Both the position numbers and the translations under genes were made by a program. Shown one piece after another: positions 1-8,164 of a stretch of DNA of 45,208 bases (its first letter is position 1; each line of letters begins with the position of its first letter). This DNA is from Elusimicrobia bacterium GWA2_51_34 (GTDB taxonomy: Bacteria; Elusimicrobiota; Elusimicrobia; Elusimicrobiales; UBA9959). The DNA lies in NCBI GenBank assembly GCA_001799565.1, contig MGTS01000041.1, positions 17,211-62,418 of the forward strand. The letters run 5' to 3'. Under the pieces are notes generated by a model. The model ran no database searches and was not told the origin of the DNA. It worked only from the letters and a program-made list of their open reading frames with translations.

Positions 1-5
1 GCGTA

Positions 6-29
6 GGTGAAAAGCGTCAACTTTTCACC
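6..29. other. Short hairpin at window edge
   Basis: A 9-bp inverted repeat (GGTGAAAAG at 6-14, CTTTTCACC at 21-29) with a 6-nt loop. No T-run follows. Positions 1-90 hold no coding region that I can support. The hairpin may belong to the neighbouring gene outside the window. Confidence 0.4.
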
Positions 30-92
30 CGGGAAAAAGGCTCCTGTTGCCTTTTGCATTAAGAAAGGCCTGGGACATTTTCTGTTTTAAAG

Positions 93-156
93 CAAAACGC
101 CCCGCCCTTTTGCCCTGGGCTTTTTAAATCTGTTGGCAAAAGGGCGGGGCGTTTTG
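93..156. repeat. REP-like palindrome, copy 1, at the 3' end of the OmpA-like gene
   Basis: A perfect 22-bp inverted repeat (93-114 with 135-156) around a 20-nt loop, rich in CCCCGCCCTTTTGCC. It lies about 20 bp past the stop codon of the minus-strand lipoprotein gene. The same core, including the loop-end CTGTTGGCAAAAGGGCGGGG, recurs at 25464-25522, also just behind a minus-strand stop codon. A dispersed palindrome that could act as an mRNA 3'-end or terminator hairpin is the simplest reading; there is only a short T-rich stretch after the stem. Confidence 0.7.
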
Positions 157-174
157 TTTGTCAGGAGCGAGATG

Positions 175-1074
175 TTATTCTTCTCTTGCCGTTAATACTA
201 TTTCTATCCTGCGGTTTAAAGCCCTGTTTTCGGCGGTATCATTGAGCGCCACAGGCCTGTACTCGCCGTAACCCGCGGCAACAAGCCTTTCAGGGGTTAC
301 TTTTGCCTCATCCTGCAGATATCTGGCGACTGCGGTGGCTCTTGCCGTGGAAAGTTCCCAGTTGGTGGGATATTTACTTTTCAGTTCACCCTTGATCGGG
401 ATGTTGTCCGTATGACCTTCTATGCGGATGTCTTTATTAGTTATATCTTTTAAAACTTTTCCGATACTGCCCAGGACCTTTCTTCCTTCGCCGCGCACCT
501 CCGCCATTCCGGAGTCAAAAAGTATCTTATCAACCATATTTACCGTCAGCTTGCCCTTAAGCTGGGTGATGGTTATTTCCCCGGCGGTAATTTCCGCCTT
601 CAGCCCGGAGGTAAGGTCTTCATAATTTTTTTTGACGGCGGCTATTTCAATTTCCTTTTCCTGCTCCACGGCCTTCTTTTCCGTTTCAGCTTTGGCGAGC
701 GCTTCGGCATTTGATCTTCTCTGCGCATCCATAGCCGCGGCGGTATCCGCCAGATTTTTCGCCAGTTCGTCCCGTTCTTTTATAATGTCGGAGATTTTTT
801 TGTTTAATTCCCCTTTTTTGGCTTCCAGCGCTTCCTGCTGGTCTTTATTACTTTTCTGCAGCGCCGCCGTCTGCACTCCGGCGCGTGCCAGTTGTGAATT
901 CAGCTCCTCAACGCGGTCATTCAGCCCTTTTTCCTTGTTTTGGTAATCCGCCTTTACGGCTGTAAGATCTTTCTGGACCGAATCAAGCCGGCCAGTCTGG
1001 GTTTTGTACTTTGCGGCGCTCACGCAGCCGGAGAATAAAACGGCAGCGAATAACAAACAGATATTTTTTTTCAT
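175..1074 (-). CDS. OmpA/MotB-domain outer-membrane lipoprotein with coiled coil
   Basis: A predicted lipoprotein that would anchor the outer membrane to peptidoglycan. The ATG at 1074 is chosen over an upstream in-frame ATG at 1089 because GGAGGG lies 3-4 nt ahead of it and a signal peptide starts there (MKKNICLLFAAVLFSGC). The lipobox ends FSGC, with Phe at -3, which is less usual than Leu. Residues about 25-165 are charged and heptad-like, probably a coiled coil. The C-terminal 110 residues are an OmpA_C domain: EGHTDN, NWELSTARA, GYGEYRP and NRRIEIVL are all present, including the Asp and Arg that bind diaminopimelate in this family. It is the last gene of a likely three-gene minus-strand unit, 40 bp after the retropepsin-like gene, followed by a REP-like hairpin. 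Confidence 0.88.
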   Translation of the reverse strand: MKKNICLLFAAVLFSGCVSAAKYKTQTGRLDSVQKDLTAVKADYQNKEKGLNDRVEELNSQLARAGVQTAALQKSNKDQQEALEAKKGELNKKISDIIKERDELAKNLADTAAAMDAQRRSNAEALAKAETEKKAVEQEKEIEIAAVKKNYEDLTSGLKAEITAGEITITQLKGKLTVNMVDKILFDSGMAEVRGEGRKVLGSIGKVLKDITNKDIRIEGHTDNIPIKGELKSKYPTNWELSTARATAVARYLQDEAKVTPERLVAAGYGEYRPVALNDTAENRALNRRIEIVLTAREE

Positions 1075-1113
1075 AGTCCCTCCATACATCTAAAATAGCA
1101 TATATAGCGCGGA

Positions 1114-2250
1114 TTACTTCATGCTTTCCAGGATCAGTTTTCCGTTAGCGCTGTCCACCCGCACCACAAAATGGTTCAAAAAAGACATCCCAAGAAGGCC
1201 GTCTATCCCGCCGGATGTCCCCGGCATGATCAAAGCAGCCGTGCCTTTTACCACGGACTTCCCTACCGCGATAGATTCCAGGCTGACCTCCTGCGCGTCA
1301 ACGGTCCGCCCATCCCCCAAAGTGCTGCGCGAAACGCCAACCACGTCTTTGGGCCCCAGTTTGAGAGAAGCGGCCGCATGACTGTACAGGACTGTCAGCG
1401 TGGCCCCGGTGTCCACCATGAGCCTGGCGCTGACTCGCCCGTTGATGATAGCTTTTACGATCAAATGTCCGCCACGTCCTTCCGATTCCACGTAATCCCT
1501 GCTGAAATCCCGCTTCATTTTCCCTATTTCCCCGCGGAGCCAGGCATAGTAATCTTCGTCGGGCCCTTTCCGGGAAGCCTCCATAAGCGGCTTACCCTCG
1601 CCCTGAATATAATTCTCTACCCTTCCGTAGGCGTCCAGATAGGTCTGAAAAAATGAGTCCGGCTTATCCGCCTGCCGCCGGATTTCTTCACGGCTAAGTT
1701 CTTTTATCCGGATCTGATTGCCGATATTGTTAAGTTCTCCTACCACGCGGTTGTATTCAGAGGGATCAGATTGCATGTCTATCCCTTCAAGCTCTTTGGA
1801 AACTACGCGGTAATGTTTCTTGAGGCCGGATAATCCTTTTTCTGTTTTCTTTTCCTCCGCCGCCCGGGCCGCGCCCCTGGCCCTGGCTTCAACAGCCTTT
1901 CCCCTGGCGGCGCTCGCGGCGCGGAACAAGCCGGACAGCTTCTCCGCGCCCTTCGGCGCCAGAACGCCTGATTTAAACTTCTTGCGGCGCGCCTCATTTC
2001 GGGCCGCTTCTCGCTGCGCTTTTGTGGCGCGGCGAATCTTCAAAATATCCGCTTTCTCCAGATTCACCGTCCCATAACCTATATCCACCACCATTGCGGA
2101 GGCGTTCTCGGAAACTACTACTCCCTCAATTTCATTGCCGCTTTTCATGTAAATAGTGTCCGCCCGCGCCCGGGAGCAAACCAGTAAAAGCAAAGCCGCC
2201 GCAAGCAGTCGCCGCGCCGGATCCGAATTTACAACATTATAAGATTTCAT
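1114..2250 (-). CDS. Secreted retropepsin-like aspartic protease
   Basis: Probable periplasmic or anchored single-domain aspartic protease (clan AA, retropepsin-like). A hydrophobic segment at residues 13-30 ends in ARA, a plausible signal peptidase I site. Residues 31-75 form a small beta-rich module of the kind starting DTIYMKSGNEIEG. Residues 75-150 are very rich in Ala, Arg and Lys and probably helical. The protease domain fills about 260-378, with the catalytic motif DTGA at 280-283 and the second family signature GIDGLLGMSFL at 348-358. Families with one DTG motif act as homodimers. The substrate is unknown. There is no Shine-Dalgarno sequence ahead of the ATG. It lies 20 bp after the SIS-domain gene, so the two are probably co-transcribed. 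Confidence 0.75.
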   Translation of the reverse strand: MKSYNVVNSDPARRLLAAALLLLVCSRARADTIYMKSGNEIEGVVVSENASAMVVDIGYGTVNLEKADILKIRRATKAQREAARNEARRKKFKSGVLAPKGAEKLSGLFRAASAARGKAVEARARGAARAAEEKKTEKGLSGLKKHYRVVSKELEGIDMQSDPSEYNRVVGELNNIGNQIRIKELSREEIRRQADKPDSFFQTYLDAYGRVENYIQGEGKPLMEASRKGPDEDYYAWLRGEIGKMKRDFSRDYVESEGRGGHLIVKAIINGRVSARLMVDTGATLTVLYSHAAASLKLGPKDVVGVSRSTLGDGRTVDAQEVSLESIAVGKSVVKGTAALIMPGTSGGIDGLLGMSFLNHFVVRVDSANGKLILESMK

Positions 2251-2270
2251 AAATGGAGATAGATTCCGGG

Positions 2271-3275
2271 TTAAAAGGTGCGGGTTACTTTTTTCAGGCC
2301 TTTGGGGTTGTCGGGGTTCAGGCCGCGGGACAAGGCCAGGTTAAGCGCCAGCAGTTTCAGTTTAATATCGGTAAGCAGGCAGTTGAAAGGAAATCGGCCT
2401 TTCTTTTGCGTAACAACCCGGTACGGCGTGCCGCGCTCTTTAAGCGCTTTTTCAACCTTCATCAGATCTTTGGGCAGTTTTCCCCCGGGGCTGAGCAGAA
2501 AAATAAAATCGGAAGCGCTGTAAGCCCCAACGGGTCCATGTAAAAATTCAGCGGCCGAATAGCCCAGCGCGTGGGAACGGCTCATCTCGCGGAATTTAAG
2601 CGCCGCGTCTTCGGCCACGGCGTTATACGGGCCGCGCCCCACAAAACCTATCATCCGCGCCGCTTTCACTTTTTTAAAAAACGGCCTGGCGGCTTCTTCA
2701 AAAGGCGCCGACACAAGCCGCCGCGCCAGTTCCACTGTTTCGGAGAAATCGCTCTTTCTGAAGCAGCCGCACCATATTTGCGCGGTCCACAAAACGGCCC
2801 ACAATTGCAGTATAAAGCTTTTAGTGGCGGCCACCGGCAGTTCCTTTGAACTGGAAAGCAAAATACCGGCGTGCGCCGCCCTTGCAAGAGGATTTTCGGC
2901 GAATGACGGCTCATTGGTCACGGCTACGGTTCTTGCGCCCCATTTTTTCAGCAGTTTAAGACAAGCCACAATATCCCCGCTTTTGCCCGACTGCGAGAAA
3001 GCCCACACGGCCTGGCCTTTGAAATTAAGCGGTTTTTCAGCCTCAAGAATTGAATGCGGGTGAATGAAGTTGGTAATTACGCCCGCGTAAACTTCCCATA
3101 TATATTTGGCAAAAAGCGTGGCGTTGCCGGAACTCCCACGCCCCACCAGGTAGACGCTGTTGTTTTTATTTTTGAGCGCGGTTTTTTTAAGACCCCGCGC
3201 CCTTTCGGAAAACAAACGCAGAAGCTCAGGTATTTCCCTGATATCGCAATAGGTAAGCGTATCTTCAGTTTTCAT
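2271..3275 (-). CDS. Double-SIS-domain sugar-phosphate isomerase/deaminase (GlmS C-domain/AgaS-like)
   Basis: 334 residues with two SIS folds and no glutaminase domain. Motifs typical of the GlmS isomerase half are visible: VGRGSSGNA (about 44-52), FSQSGKSGD (about 93-101), ELPVAATKSF, the catalytic-loop-like AEFLHGPVGAY, and the C-terminal NPDNPKGLKKVTRT. These point to an aldose-ketose isomerase or glucosamine-6-phosphate deaminase of the NagB-II/AgaS/GlmD group; which sugar it uses cannot be told from sequence. As it lacks the N-terminal Cys amidotransferase, it is not glucosamine-6-phosphate synthase. First gene of the unit with the retropepsin and OmpA-like genes; an inverted-arm element lies directly upstream. 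Confidence 0.8.
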   Translation of the reverse strand: MKTEDTLTYCDIREIPELLRLFSERARGLKKTALKNKNNSVYLVGRGSSGNATLFAKYIWEVYAGVITNFIHPHSILEAEKPLNFKGQAVWAFSQSGKSGDIVACLKLLKKWGARTVAVTNEPSFAENPLARAAHAGILLSSSKELPVAATKSFILQLWAVLWTAQIWCGCFRKSDFSETVELARRLVSAPFEEAARPFFKKVKAARMIGFVGRGPYNAVAEDAALKFREMSRSHALGYSAAEFLHGPVGAYSASDFIFLLSPGGKLPKDLMKVEKALKERGTPYRVVTQKKGRFPFNCLLTDIKLKLLALNLALSRGLNPDNPKGLKKVTRTF

Positions 3276-3298
3276 TTCAATCTTTTGTTAATACGCAG

Positions 3299-3438
3299 GT
3301 AGTCAGGATTCAGTAGTCAGAATTCAGAATAGCGGAATCTTTCTGGCCTATGGCCGTGCCGTGTCAGGGGCTATGACCATCAGACGGTCTCGTAGTCAGC
3401 TTTTTTATTCTGACTACTGAATTCTGACTTCTGACTAC
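3299..3438. repeat. Intergenic inverted-arm element A (unit GTAGTCAG/AATTCA)
   Basis: Left arm 3299-3331 and right arm 3406-3438 are near-complementary over 33 bp; each is built from alternating GTAGTCAG and AATTCA units. The right arm ends on the base before the HAD gene stop codon. The interior carries a 33-bp module (3356-3388, GTGCCGTGTCAGGGGCTATG...) with about 26/33 matches to 10638-10670 inside element G. Confidence 0.75.
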
Positions 3439-4275
3439 TTAAACAGTTCCCTTTATTAAACGCAAGCTTTTGACTCCGTCTTCAATATCATTCAAATCTA
3501 TTCCGGTGCGGCCGTACTGGGCGTGCTCTATGGGAGAATCCGGGCAGATATAAGTATCGCGCCGCACGCCTTTCGGGTCGCGCCGCACGCCCAGCCAGAT
3601 AAGCCAGGGGTTAAGGTCCGTAAAATCTTTCGCCAGCATTTCAGGACCGCTTTTTTGTATTTCCCGCGCGTCGCCAAAACCGTCCAGGATGGCGCCGGAA
3701 TGGTAGCCGGCTTCCTTGGCGGCCAGAACATCCATATGCGTGTCTCCGATCACAAAAACCGCGTTTGGTTGTATTTTTATCTTTGCGGTTTTCTCGGCCC
3801 TTTTTACGGCACAACGCAGCATATCACTCCTGTGACGGGAATCGCAGCCATAGCCGCCGAAAGAGAAGTATTTCGCGAGTCCCGATGGCTCAAGTTTTAA
3901 ACAAGCCCCCCCTTTAAGGTTGCCTGTGCCGAGTCCTATTAAAATTTCTTTATTTCCAGCCAGGTTTTTTAAAAACTGTTCAACGCCTTTTACCTTTGAA
4001 TATTTTTTCCCTTTCACGGCAGCTGCCACTTCAGCCGGTAATATTTTAAGGTAAAGAGCCTCTACCCGGCGCGCCTCGGCGGCGGTGGGCCTGCGTCCGC
4101 AGCCCATTTTGTAGGCGGTTTCAAAATTACTCTTATCCGTGGATCCCTGCAGAGAAAATCTGGCGCAGACGTCTTTGGCGCCGGTTAACTCAAAAATGGC
4201 CTTATTAAGGGCACTCGCCCCGGCTCCGCCGGCCTTGATTAAAGTTCCATCAATGTCAAATAAGACAACTTTCAC
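3439..4275 (-). CDS. HAD-superfamily phosphatase (phosphoglycolate phosphatase-like)
   Basis: 278 residues. HAD motif I is DIDGTL (residues 7-12, nucleophile Asp7), motif II lies in GLGTGN, and motif IV is GDTHMD. The cap inserted after motif I is the alpha-helical kind of subfamily IA, as in Gph and beta-phosphoglucomutase. A tail of about 40 residues (TYICPDSPIEHAQYG...) extends beyond the usual HAD core and I do not recognise it. The start is a GTG at 4273-4275 preceded by AAGGAT at suitable distance. It follows hutI in the same direction but has no known role in histidine breakdown, so it may simply be co-transcribed. The substrate cannot be inferred. Confidence 0.8.
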   Translation of the reverse strand: MKVVLFDIDGTLIKAGGAGASALNKAIFELTGAKDVCARFSLQGSTDKSNFETAYKMGCGRRPTAAEARRVEALYLKILPAEVAAAVKGKKYSKVKGVEQFLKNLAGNKEILIGLGTGNLKGGACLKLEPSGLAKYFSFGGYGCDSRHRSDMLRCAVKRAEKTAKIKIQPNAVFVIGDTHMDVLAAKEAGYHSGAILDGFGDAREIQKSGPEMLAKDFTDLNPWLIWLGVRRDPKGVRRDTYICPDSPIEHAQYGRTGIDLNDIEDGVKSLRLIKGTV

Positions 4276-4298
4276 GATAAATCCTTCGTAATAAATTC

Positions 4299-4398
4299 AG
4301 TGTCGAGTGAATAGTGGCTAGTAACGAGTGTTGAGAGAGAAAACAAAACCCCGTAAATTCCCTGTCTACTCTTCACTTGCCACTCGCCACTTGCTGCT
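4299..4398. repeat. Intergenic inverted-arm element B (unit GAGTGGCAAGTG), running into hutI
   Basis: Left arm about 4299-4336 (GTGTCGAGTGAATAGTGGCT...) and right arm about 4361-4398 (CTTCACTTGCCACTCGCCAC...) are imperfect inverted copies built from 7-8 bp units. The right arm covers the hutI stop codon (4366-4368) and its last ten or so codons, so the C-terminal tail of HutI is repeat-derived. Confidence 0.65.
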
Positions 4399-5637
4399 AT
4401 ACACCATCTTCCCTTTCTTTATAGTCAGTTTATTTAGATTGCCGCCGAAGTAGTAGCAAAGCTCTCGGTAATCATCCGCTTCAAAAACAGCTATATCGGC
4501 CTGCTTACCGGCTTCAAGGGTGCCAAGCCTGCCTCCCAGCCTTAAAGCGCAGGCGCCGTTGATAGTGGCAGCGGTCAAGGCTTCCTCCGGAGTCATCTTC
4601 ATTCGCAGGCAGGCAAGTGACAACACAAATTGCATATTCCAGCAGGGGGCGGTGCCGGGGTTAAAGTCGGTAGCCAAAGCGATGGGAACCCCTGCCGCCA
4701 TTATTTTTTTTACCGGGGGATATTTTCCGATACCCAGGTAATGGTTTGAGGCCGGAAGCAGGGTGACAATGGCGCCTGAAGTTTTAAGCGCCTTAATGTC
4801 GCCGGCGTTAATAAAATCGGCGTGGTCAACGCTTATGGCGCCTGCGCGCGCGGCGGCGAGCGTGCCGCCGCAGTTTGAAAGCTGTTCGGTATGTGCCTTG
4901 GGTAGAAACCCGAAGCTTTTGGCGGCCCGAAGATAGCGCGCGGTTTGCGCCGGGCTGAAATAGCCCTTTTCACAGAAAATATCGGCAAAAACAGCCAGCT
5001 CTTCAATGGCAACCGCCGGCATTATTTCTTCAATGGCGTAGGAAAGATATTTTCCAGCGCCGCCTTTAAACTCAGGCGGAACGCTGTGGGCGGCTAAAAG
5101 CGTGGGAATCATTTCAAGCGGTGTTTTTCGTGCGGCGGCTTTTACGGCCCGGAGCATTTTAAGCTCGGAGGCCAGGCTGAGGCCATAACCGCTTTTCACC
5201 TCTGTTGTGCCGGTGCCGCATTCAAGGAACTTCCTGGCCCGCTTCAAAAGCTGTCCGGCCATGTCACGCGGATCCTGTTTCCTGACAGCCGCAAGGCTTG
5301 AAACAATTCCCCCGCCAGCGGCCTTTATCTCTTTATATGAAGCGCCTTCAAGCCGCATTGAAAAATCTTTAAGGCGGGGCTCGGCAAAAACAGCATGTGT
5401 ATGGCTGTCAACGAAGGCCGGCATTACCACGCCGCCGGCCGGCCTGCTTACAGCTTTTTTGGCAAGCGGGTGGCGCATAACATGTTTTTCAGGGCCGGCG
5501 GCGCAGATAAGCCCGTCGTTGATCAGCACAGCCCCGTTCTTAACAAGGCCGATATCGCGCATAGCCGCGCCGGCGCGCGGCAGAGCACCGCCTCTGAAGG
5601 TAAGAAGCTGTTTTATGCCGGTAAGGATTAAGGCCAT
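4366..5637 (-). CDS. hutI: Imidazolonepropionase
   Basis: Third step of histidine breakdown: hydrolyses 4-imidazolone-5-propanoate to N-formimino-L-glutamate in the cytoplasm. It is an amidohydrolase-fold protein of 423 residues, close to the usual 400-420. The metal-binding DSHTH is at residues 77-81, followed by substrate-binding EVKSGYGL, AHSVP, AHTEQLS (further metal His), DHADF and the late catalytic Asp in ATDFNPGTAP. The family normally ends soon after KKGKMVY; here ten further residues (SSKWRVASEE) are encoded by the arm of element B. No Shine-Dalgarno sequence is visible ahead of the ATG, because element C lies immediately upstream. It lies between yajQ and the HAD gene. Confidence 0.95.
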   Translation of the reverse strand: MALILTGIKQLLTFRGGALPRAGAAMRDIGLVKNGAVLINDGLICAAGPEKHVMRHPLAKKAVSRPAGGVVMPAFVDSHTHAVFAEPRLKDFSMRLEGASYKEIKAAGGGIVSSLAAVRKQDPRDMAGQLLKRARKFLECGTGTTEVKSGYGLSLASELKMLRAVKAAARKTPLEMIPTLLAAHSVPPEFKGGAGKYLSYAIEEIMPAVAIEELAVFADIFCEKGYFSPAQTARYLRAAKSFGFLPKAHTEQLSNCGGTLAAARAGAISVDHADFINAGDIKALKTSGAIVTLLPASNHYLGIGKYPPVKKIMAAGVPIALATDFNPGTAPCWNMQFVLSLACLRMKMTPEEALTAATINGACALRLGGRLGTLEAGKQADIAVFEADDYRELCYYFGGNLNKLTIKKGKMVYSSKWRVASEE

Positions 5638-5643
5638 ATTGTA

Positions 5644-5758
5644 AGTGGATAGTGATTAGTAGCTAGTGGTCAGTATTATTTATGTTGCGACATAAACGTG
5701 AAGAGAATGGTTATAAGAAACTCCTCGACTAACCACTCACCACTAACCACTCGCCACT
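5644..5758. repeat. Intergenic inverted-arm element C (unit ACCACTCGCCACTA)
   Basis: Left arm 5644-5675 (AGTGGATAGTGATTAGTAGC...) and right arm about 5726-5758 (CTAACCACTCACCACTAACC...) are inverted copies built from 7-bp AGTGGYK-like units. It fills the hutI-yajQ gap, starting 7 bp before the hutI ATG and ending 7 bp from the yajQ stop codon. Confidence 0.7.
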
Positions 5759-5765
5759 GTAGTAT

Positions 5766-6263
5766 TTACCGATAATTATCAAACTGCAACGTTACCCCGA
5801 AATCGCCGCCGCGGAGAAAATTCATTACTGTCTGAAGCTCGTCTTTGGAACGGGAAGTTATGCGAAGGCTGTCGCCCTGTATGGCGGAGGTAACTTTAAG
5901 CTTGGCGTCTTTTATTGCTCTTACCATTTCTTTGGCTTTATCCACGGGTATGCCCTGCTGTATTTTCACCACCTGCCTGGCCTGCCCGCCAAGGGCCGAT
6001 TCCACCTTGCCCGGCTGGAAATTTTTAAGCGGGATATTGCGTTTTGAAAGGCGGGTAAGCAAAACATCGTAAAGGGCTTTTATCTTGTAATCGTCCGACG
6101 ACAAAAGCGTTATAAAGTTCTCTTTTTTATCAAAAGTTATCTCTGAATTGCTGCCCCTGAAATCGTAACGGTTTATTACCTCTTTCATGGCGTTGGCAAT
6201 GGACTCATCCACCAGAGTTATATCCACCTTTGAAACCACGTCAAAACTGAAATCAGAAGCCAT
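5766..6263 (-). CDS. yajQ: YajQ-family nucleotide-binding protein
   Basis: 165 residues, full length for the family. It starts with the conserved MASDFSFDVVSK and ends with FGVTLQFDNYR. RYDFRGS and GQARQVVKIQQGIP are further family signatures. Members have two ferredoxin-like domains and bind nucleotides; in Xanthomonas and Pseudomonas they bind cyclic-di-GMP. The biochemical role here is unknown. GGAGG lies about 10 nt ahead of the ATG, a stronger ribosome-binding site than most neighbours have. It sits between hutU and hutI, an unusual position, with inverted-arm elements on both sides. Confidence 0.93.
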   Translation of the reverse strand: MASDFSFDVVSKVDITLVDESIANAMKEVINRYDFRGSNSEITFDKKENFITLLSSDDYKIKALYDVLLTRLSKRNIPLKNFQPGKVESALGGQARQVVKIQQGIPVDKAKEMVRAIKDAKLKVTSAIQGDSLRITSRSKDELQTVMNFLRGGDFGVTLQFDNYR

Positions 6264-6300
6264 AGTTGTTATCCTCCTCCATTGACATCGTTAACGAATG

Positions 6301-6392
6301 GTTAGTGGAGAGTCGAGAGTGTAGAGTGTAGAGATTTTAAGGTGTTCTTTATTTCGACTCTATACGCGCGACTCCAGACTCCACACTATCAC
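6301..6392. repeat. Intergenic inverted-arm element D (unit GAGTGTAGA)
   Basis: Left arm 6301-6333 (GTGGAGAGTCGAGAGTGTAG...) and right arm about 6355-6392 (CGACTCTATACGCGCGACTC...) are imperfect inverted copies. The hutU stop codon (6389-6391) lies inside the right arm. Confidence 0.65.
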
Positions 6393-8047
6393 AGCATTGG
6401 TATTCTAATGCCTGTCTTTTTCGCGAAATCTTTTGCCTTTTCATAGCCGGCGTCCGCGTGCCGGATTACGCCCATGGCCGGGTCGTTGGTAAGCACTCTT
6501 TCAATTCTCTCCGCCATTTCTTTAGTGCCGTCCGCCACCGTAACCTGTCCGGCGTGCAGAGAGTAGCCCATGCCCACGCCGCCGCCGTGGTGAAAAGACA
6601 CCCAGCTTGCGCCTGAAGCGGTGTTTACCAAAGCGTTTAAAATCGGCCAGTCGGCTATGGCGTCGGAGCCGTCTTTCATGGCCTCCGTTTCCCGAAACGG
6701 GCTTGCCACCGAGCCGGAATCCAGATGGTCTCGGCCTATAACTATGGGGGCTGAAATTTTGCCTTTTTTAACAAGGTCGTTTATGCGCAAGCCCATTACA
6801 TTGCGCTCCCCGTAGCCAAGCCAGCAGATGCGCGCGGGAAGCCCCTGAAACTTAATTTTTTCTCCGGCCATTTTTATCCAGCGCGCCAGGCTTTCATTTT
6901 CCGGAAAGAGTTCCAGGGCGAGCTTGTCGGTAACTGCAATGTCTTTAGGGTCGCCCGAAAGAGCGGCCCAGCGGAAAGGCCCTTTGCCCGAACAGAAAAG
7001 GTCCCGTATGTAGGCGGGCACGAAACCCGGAAAATCGTAGGCGTTTTTAACACCCTGCTTGAAGGCCATAGTACGGATATTATTGCCGTAATCAAAAACG
7101 ACTGCTCCGCTTTTCTGAAGTTGCAGCATGGCCTCAACATGAATAGCTATGGACTCCATGGCAAGTTCCACGTATTTTTTGGGGTCTTTTTTCCGAAGGT
7201 CTCCGGCGGCTTTAACCGTAAAACCCTTTGGAATATAGCCGTTCAGCGGGTCGTGGGCGGAAGTCTGGTCGGTAAGCACATCCACCTTTACGCCGCGCCG
7301 CGCAATGCGCGGCAACACCTCGGCGCAATTGCCCAAAAGCCCTATAGAAAGCGGCCTTTTTTCTCTTAGCGCCTTCTGCGCCAATTCAAGCGCCTCGTCA
7401 AGCGTGCGGACCATAGTGTCCACATAAGCCGTGTCCAGCCGTTTTTGTATGCGCGTTTCGTCCGCTTCAATAATTATAGCCACGCCGCCGTTCATGGTAA
7501 CGGCCAGGGGCTGCGCGCCGCTCATGCCGCCAAGCCCGCCTGAAACCACAAGCTTTCCGGCAAGGTCGCTTTTAAAATGTTTTTTGGCGCATTGGGCGAA
7601 GGTTTCGTAAGTTCCCTGAAGTATACCCTGTGTTCCTATGTAAATCCAGGAGCCGGCCGTCATCTGGCCGTACATCATAAGGCCCTTTTTTTCCAGCTCG
7701 TCAAAAACCTCCCAACTGGCCCAGTTTCCCACCAGGTTTGAATTGGCTATAAGAACGCGCGGGGCATATTCATGTGTGCGCACAATGCCCACCGGTTTGC
7801 CCGACTGCACAAGCAGGGTTTCGTCGTTTTTAAGTTTTTCGAGCGAACTTATTATGGCGCGGTAACAGTCCCAGTTGCGGGCGGCCTTGCCGCGCCCGCC
7901 GTAAACTATAAGTTCCTCCGGGCGTTCCGCCACCTCGTTATCCAGATTATTCATCAGCATGCGCATGGCCGCTTCCTGCTGCCAGCCCAGGCAGGAAATT
8001 TTATTGCCCCGCGGCGCCCTGATGTTTTTAATCGGTGAATTGTTCAT
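6389..8047 (-). CDS. hutU: Urocanate hydratase (urocanase)
   Basis: Second step of histidine breakdown: adds water to urocanate to give imidazolonepropionate, using NAD+ as an electrophile rather than as a redox carrier. At 552 residues it matches the family (about 550). The N-terminal [18 protein letters not shown], the NAD-binding [12 protein letters not shown] (about 169-180) and the active-site [15 protein letters not shown] are present; Cys408 corresponds to the essential cysteine (Cys410 in Pseudomonas putida). ATG at 8045-8047 with only a weak upstream AGG. It follows hutH by about 117 bp in the same direction. The stop codon lies inside element D. Confidence 0.96.
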   Translation of the reverse strand: MNNSPIKNIRAPRGNKISCLGWQQEAAMRMLMNNLDNEVAERPEELIVYGGRGKAARNWDCYRAIISSLEKLKNDETLLVQSGKPVGIVRTHEYAPRVLIANSNLVGNWASWEVFDELEKKGLMMYGQMTAGSWIYIGTQGILQGTYETFAQCAKKHFKSDLAGKLVVSGGLGGMSGAQPLAVTMNGGVAIIIEADETRIQKRLDTAYVDTMVRTLDEALELAQKALREKRPLSIGLLGNCAEVLPRIARRGVKVDVLTDQTSAHDPLNGYIPKGFTVKAAGDLRKKDPKKYVELAMESIAIHVEAMLQLQKSGAVVFDYGNNIRTMAFKQGVKNAYDFPGFVPAYIRDLFCSGKGPFRWAALSGDPKDIAVTDKLALELFPENESLARWIKMAGEKIKFQGLPARICWLGYGERNVMGLRINDLVKKGKISAPIVIGRDHLDSGSVASPFRETEAMKDGSDAIADWPILNALVNTASGASWVSFHHGGGVGMGYSLHAGQVTVADGTKEMAERIERVLTNDPAMGVIRHADAGYEKAKDFAKKTGIRIPML

Positions 8048-8060
8048 TTAATGGGCCTAC

Positions 8061-8140
8061 GTCACAACCAGAAAAAAACATGCAGTGAATTAAAAAAGGG
8101 TTATCTTTAAACTTGCAACTTGAAACTTGTGTCCTGTGAC
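8061..8140. repeat. Partial inverted-arm element E (unit ACTTGCAACTTGAA)
   Basis: The right arm at about 8107-8140 consists of ACTTGCAACTTGAAACTTGT followed by GTCCTGTGAC, the same family as the exonuclease-flanking copies. The left arm is reduced to GTCACAA at 8061-8067. It fills the hutH-hutU gap together with the adjoining hairpin at 8141-8163. Confidence 0.55.
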
Positions 8141-8163
8141 AGCCAAAGGCTTTGCCTTTGGCT
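8141..8163 (-). terminator. Perfect 10-bp hairpin with 3-nt loop after hutH
   Basis: AGCCAAAGGC (8141-8150), loop TTT, GCCTTTGGCT (8154-8163). It begins one base after the hutH stop codon (8165-8167) on the minus strand and abuts the arm of element E. There is no T-run beyond it, so an mRNA-stabilising or processing hairpin is as likely as a terminator. Confidence 0.6.
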
Positions 8164-8164
8164 T

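Noticed and set aside
422-946. Plus-strand open frames within the OmpA-like gene
   Set aside because: Ser/Ala/Phe-rich translations are typical of the reverse frame of a GC-rich gene, and the minus-strand frame has clear domains. The same holds for the other plus-strand frames opposite hutU, hutH, polA, rho and smc.
2271-3275. Glucosamine-6-phosphate synthase (glmS)
   Set aside because: The N-terminal glutaminase domain with catalytic Cys is missing; only the double SIS region is there.
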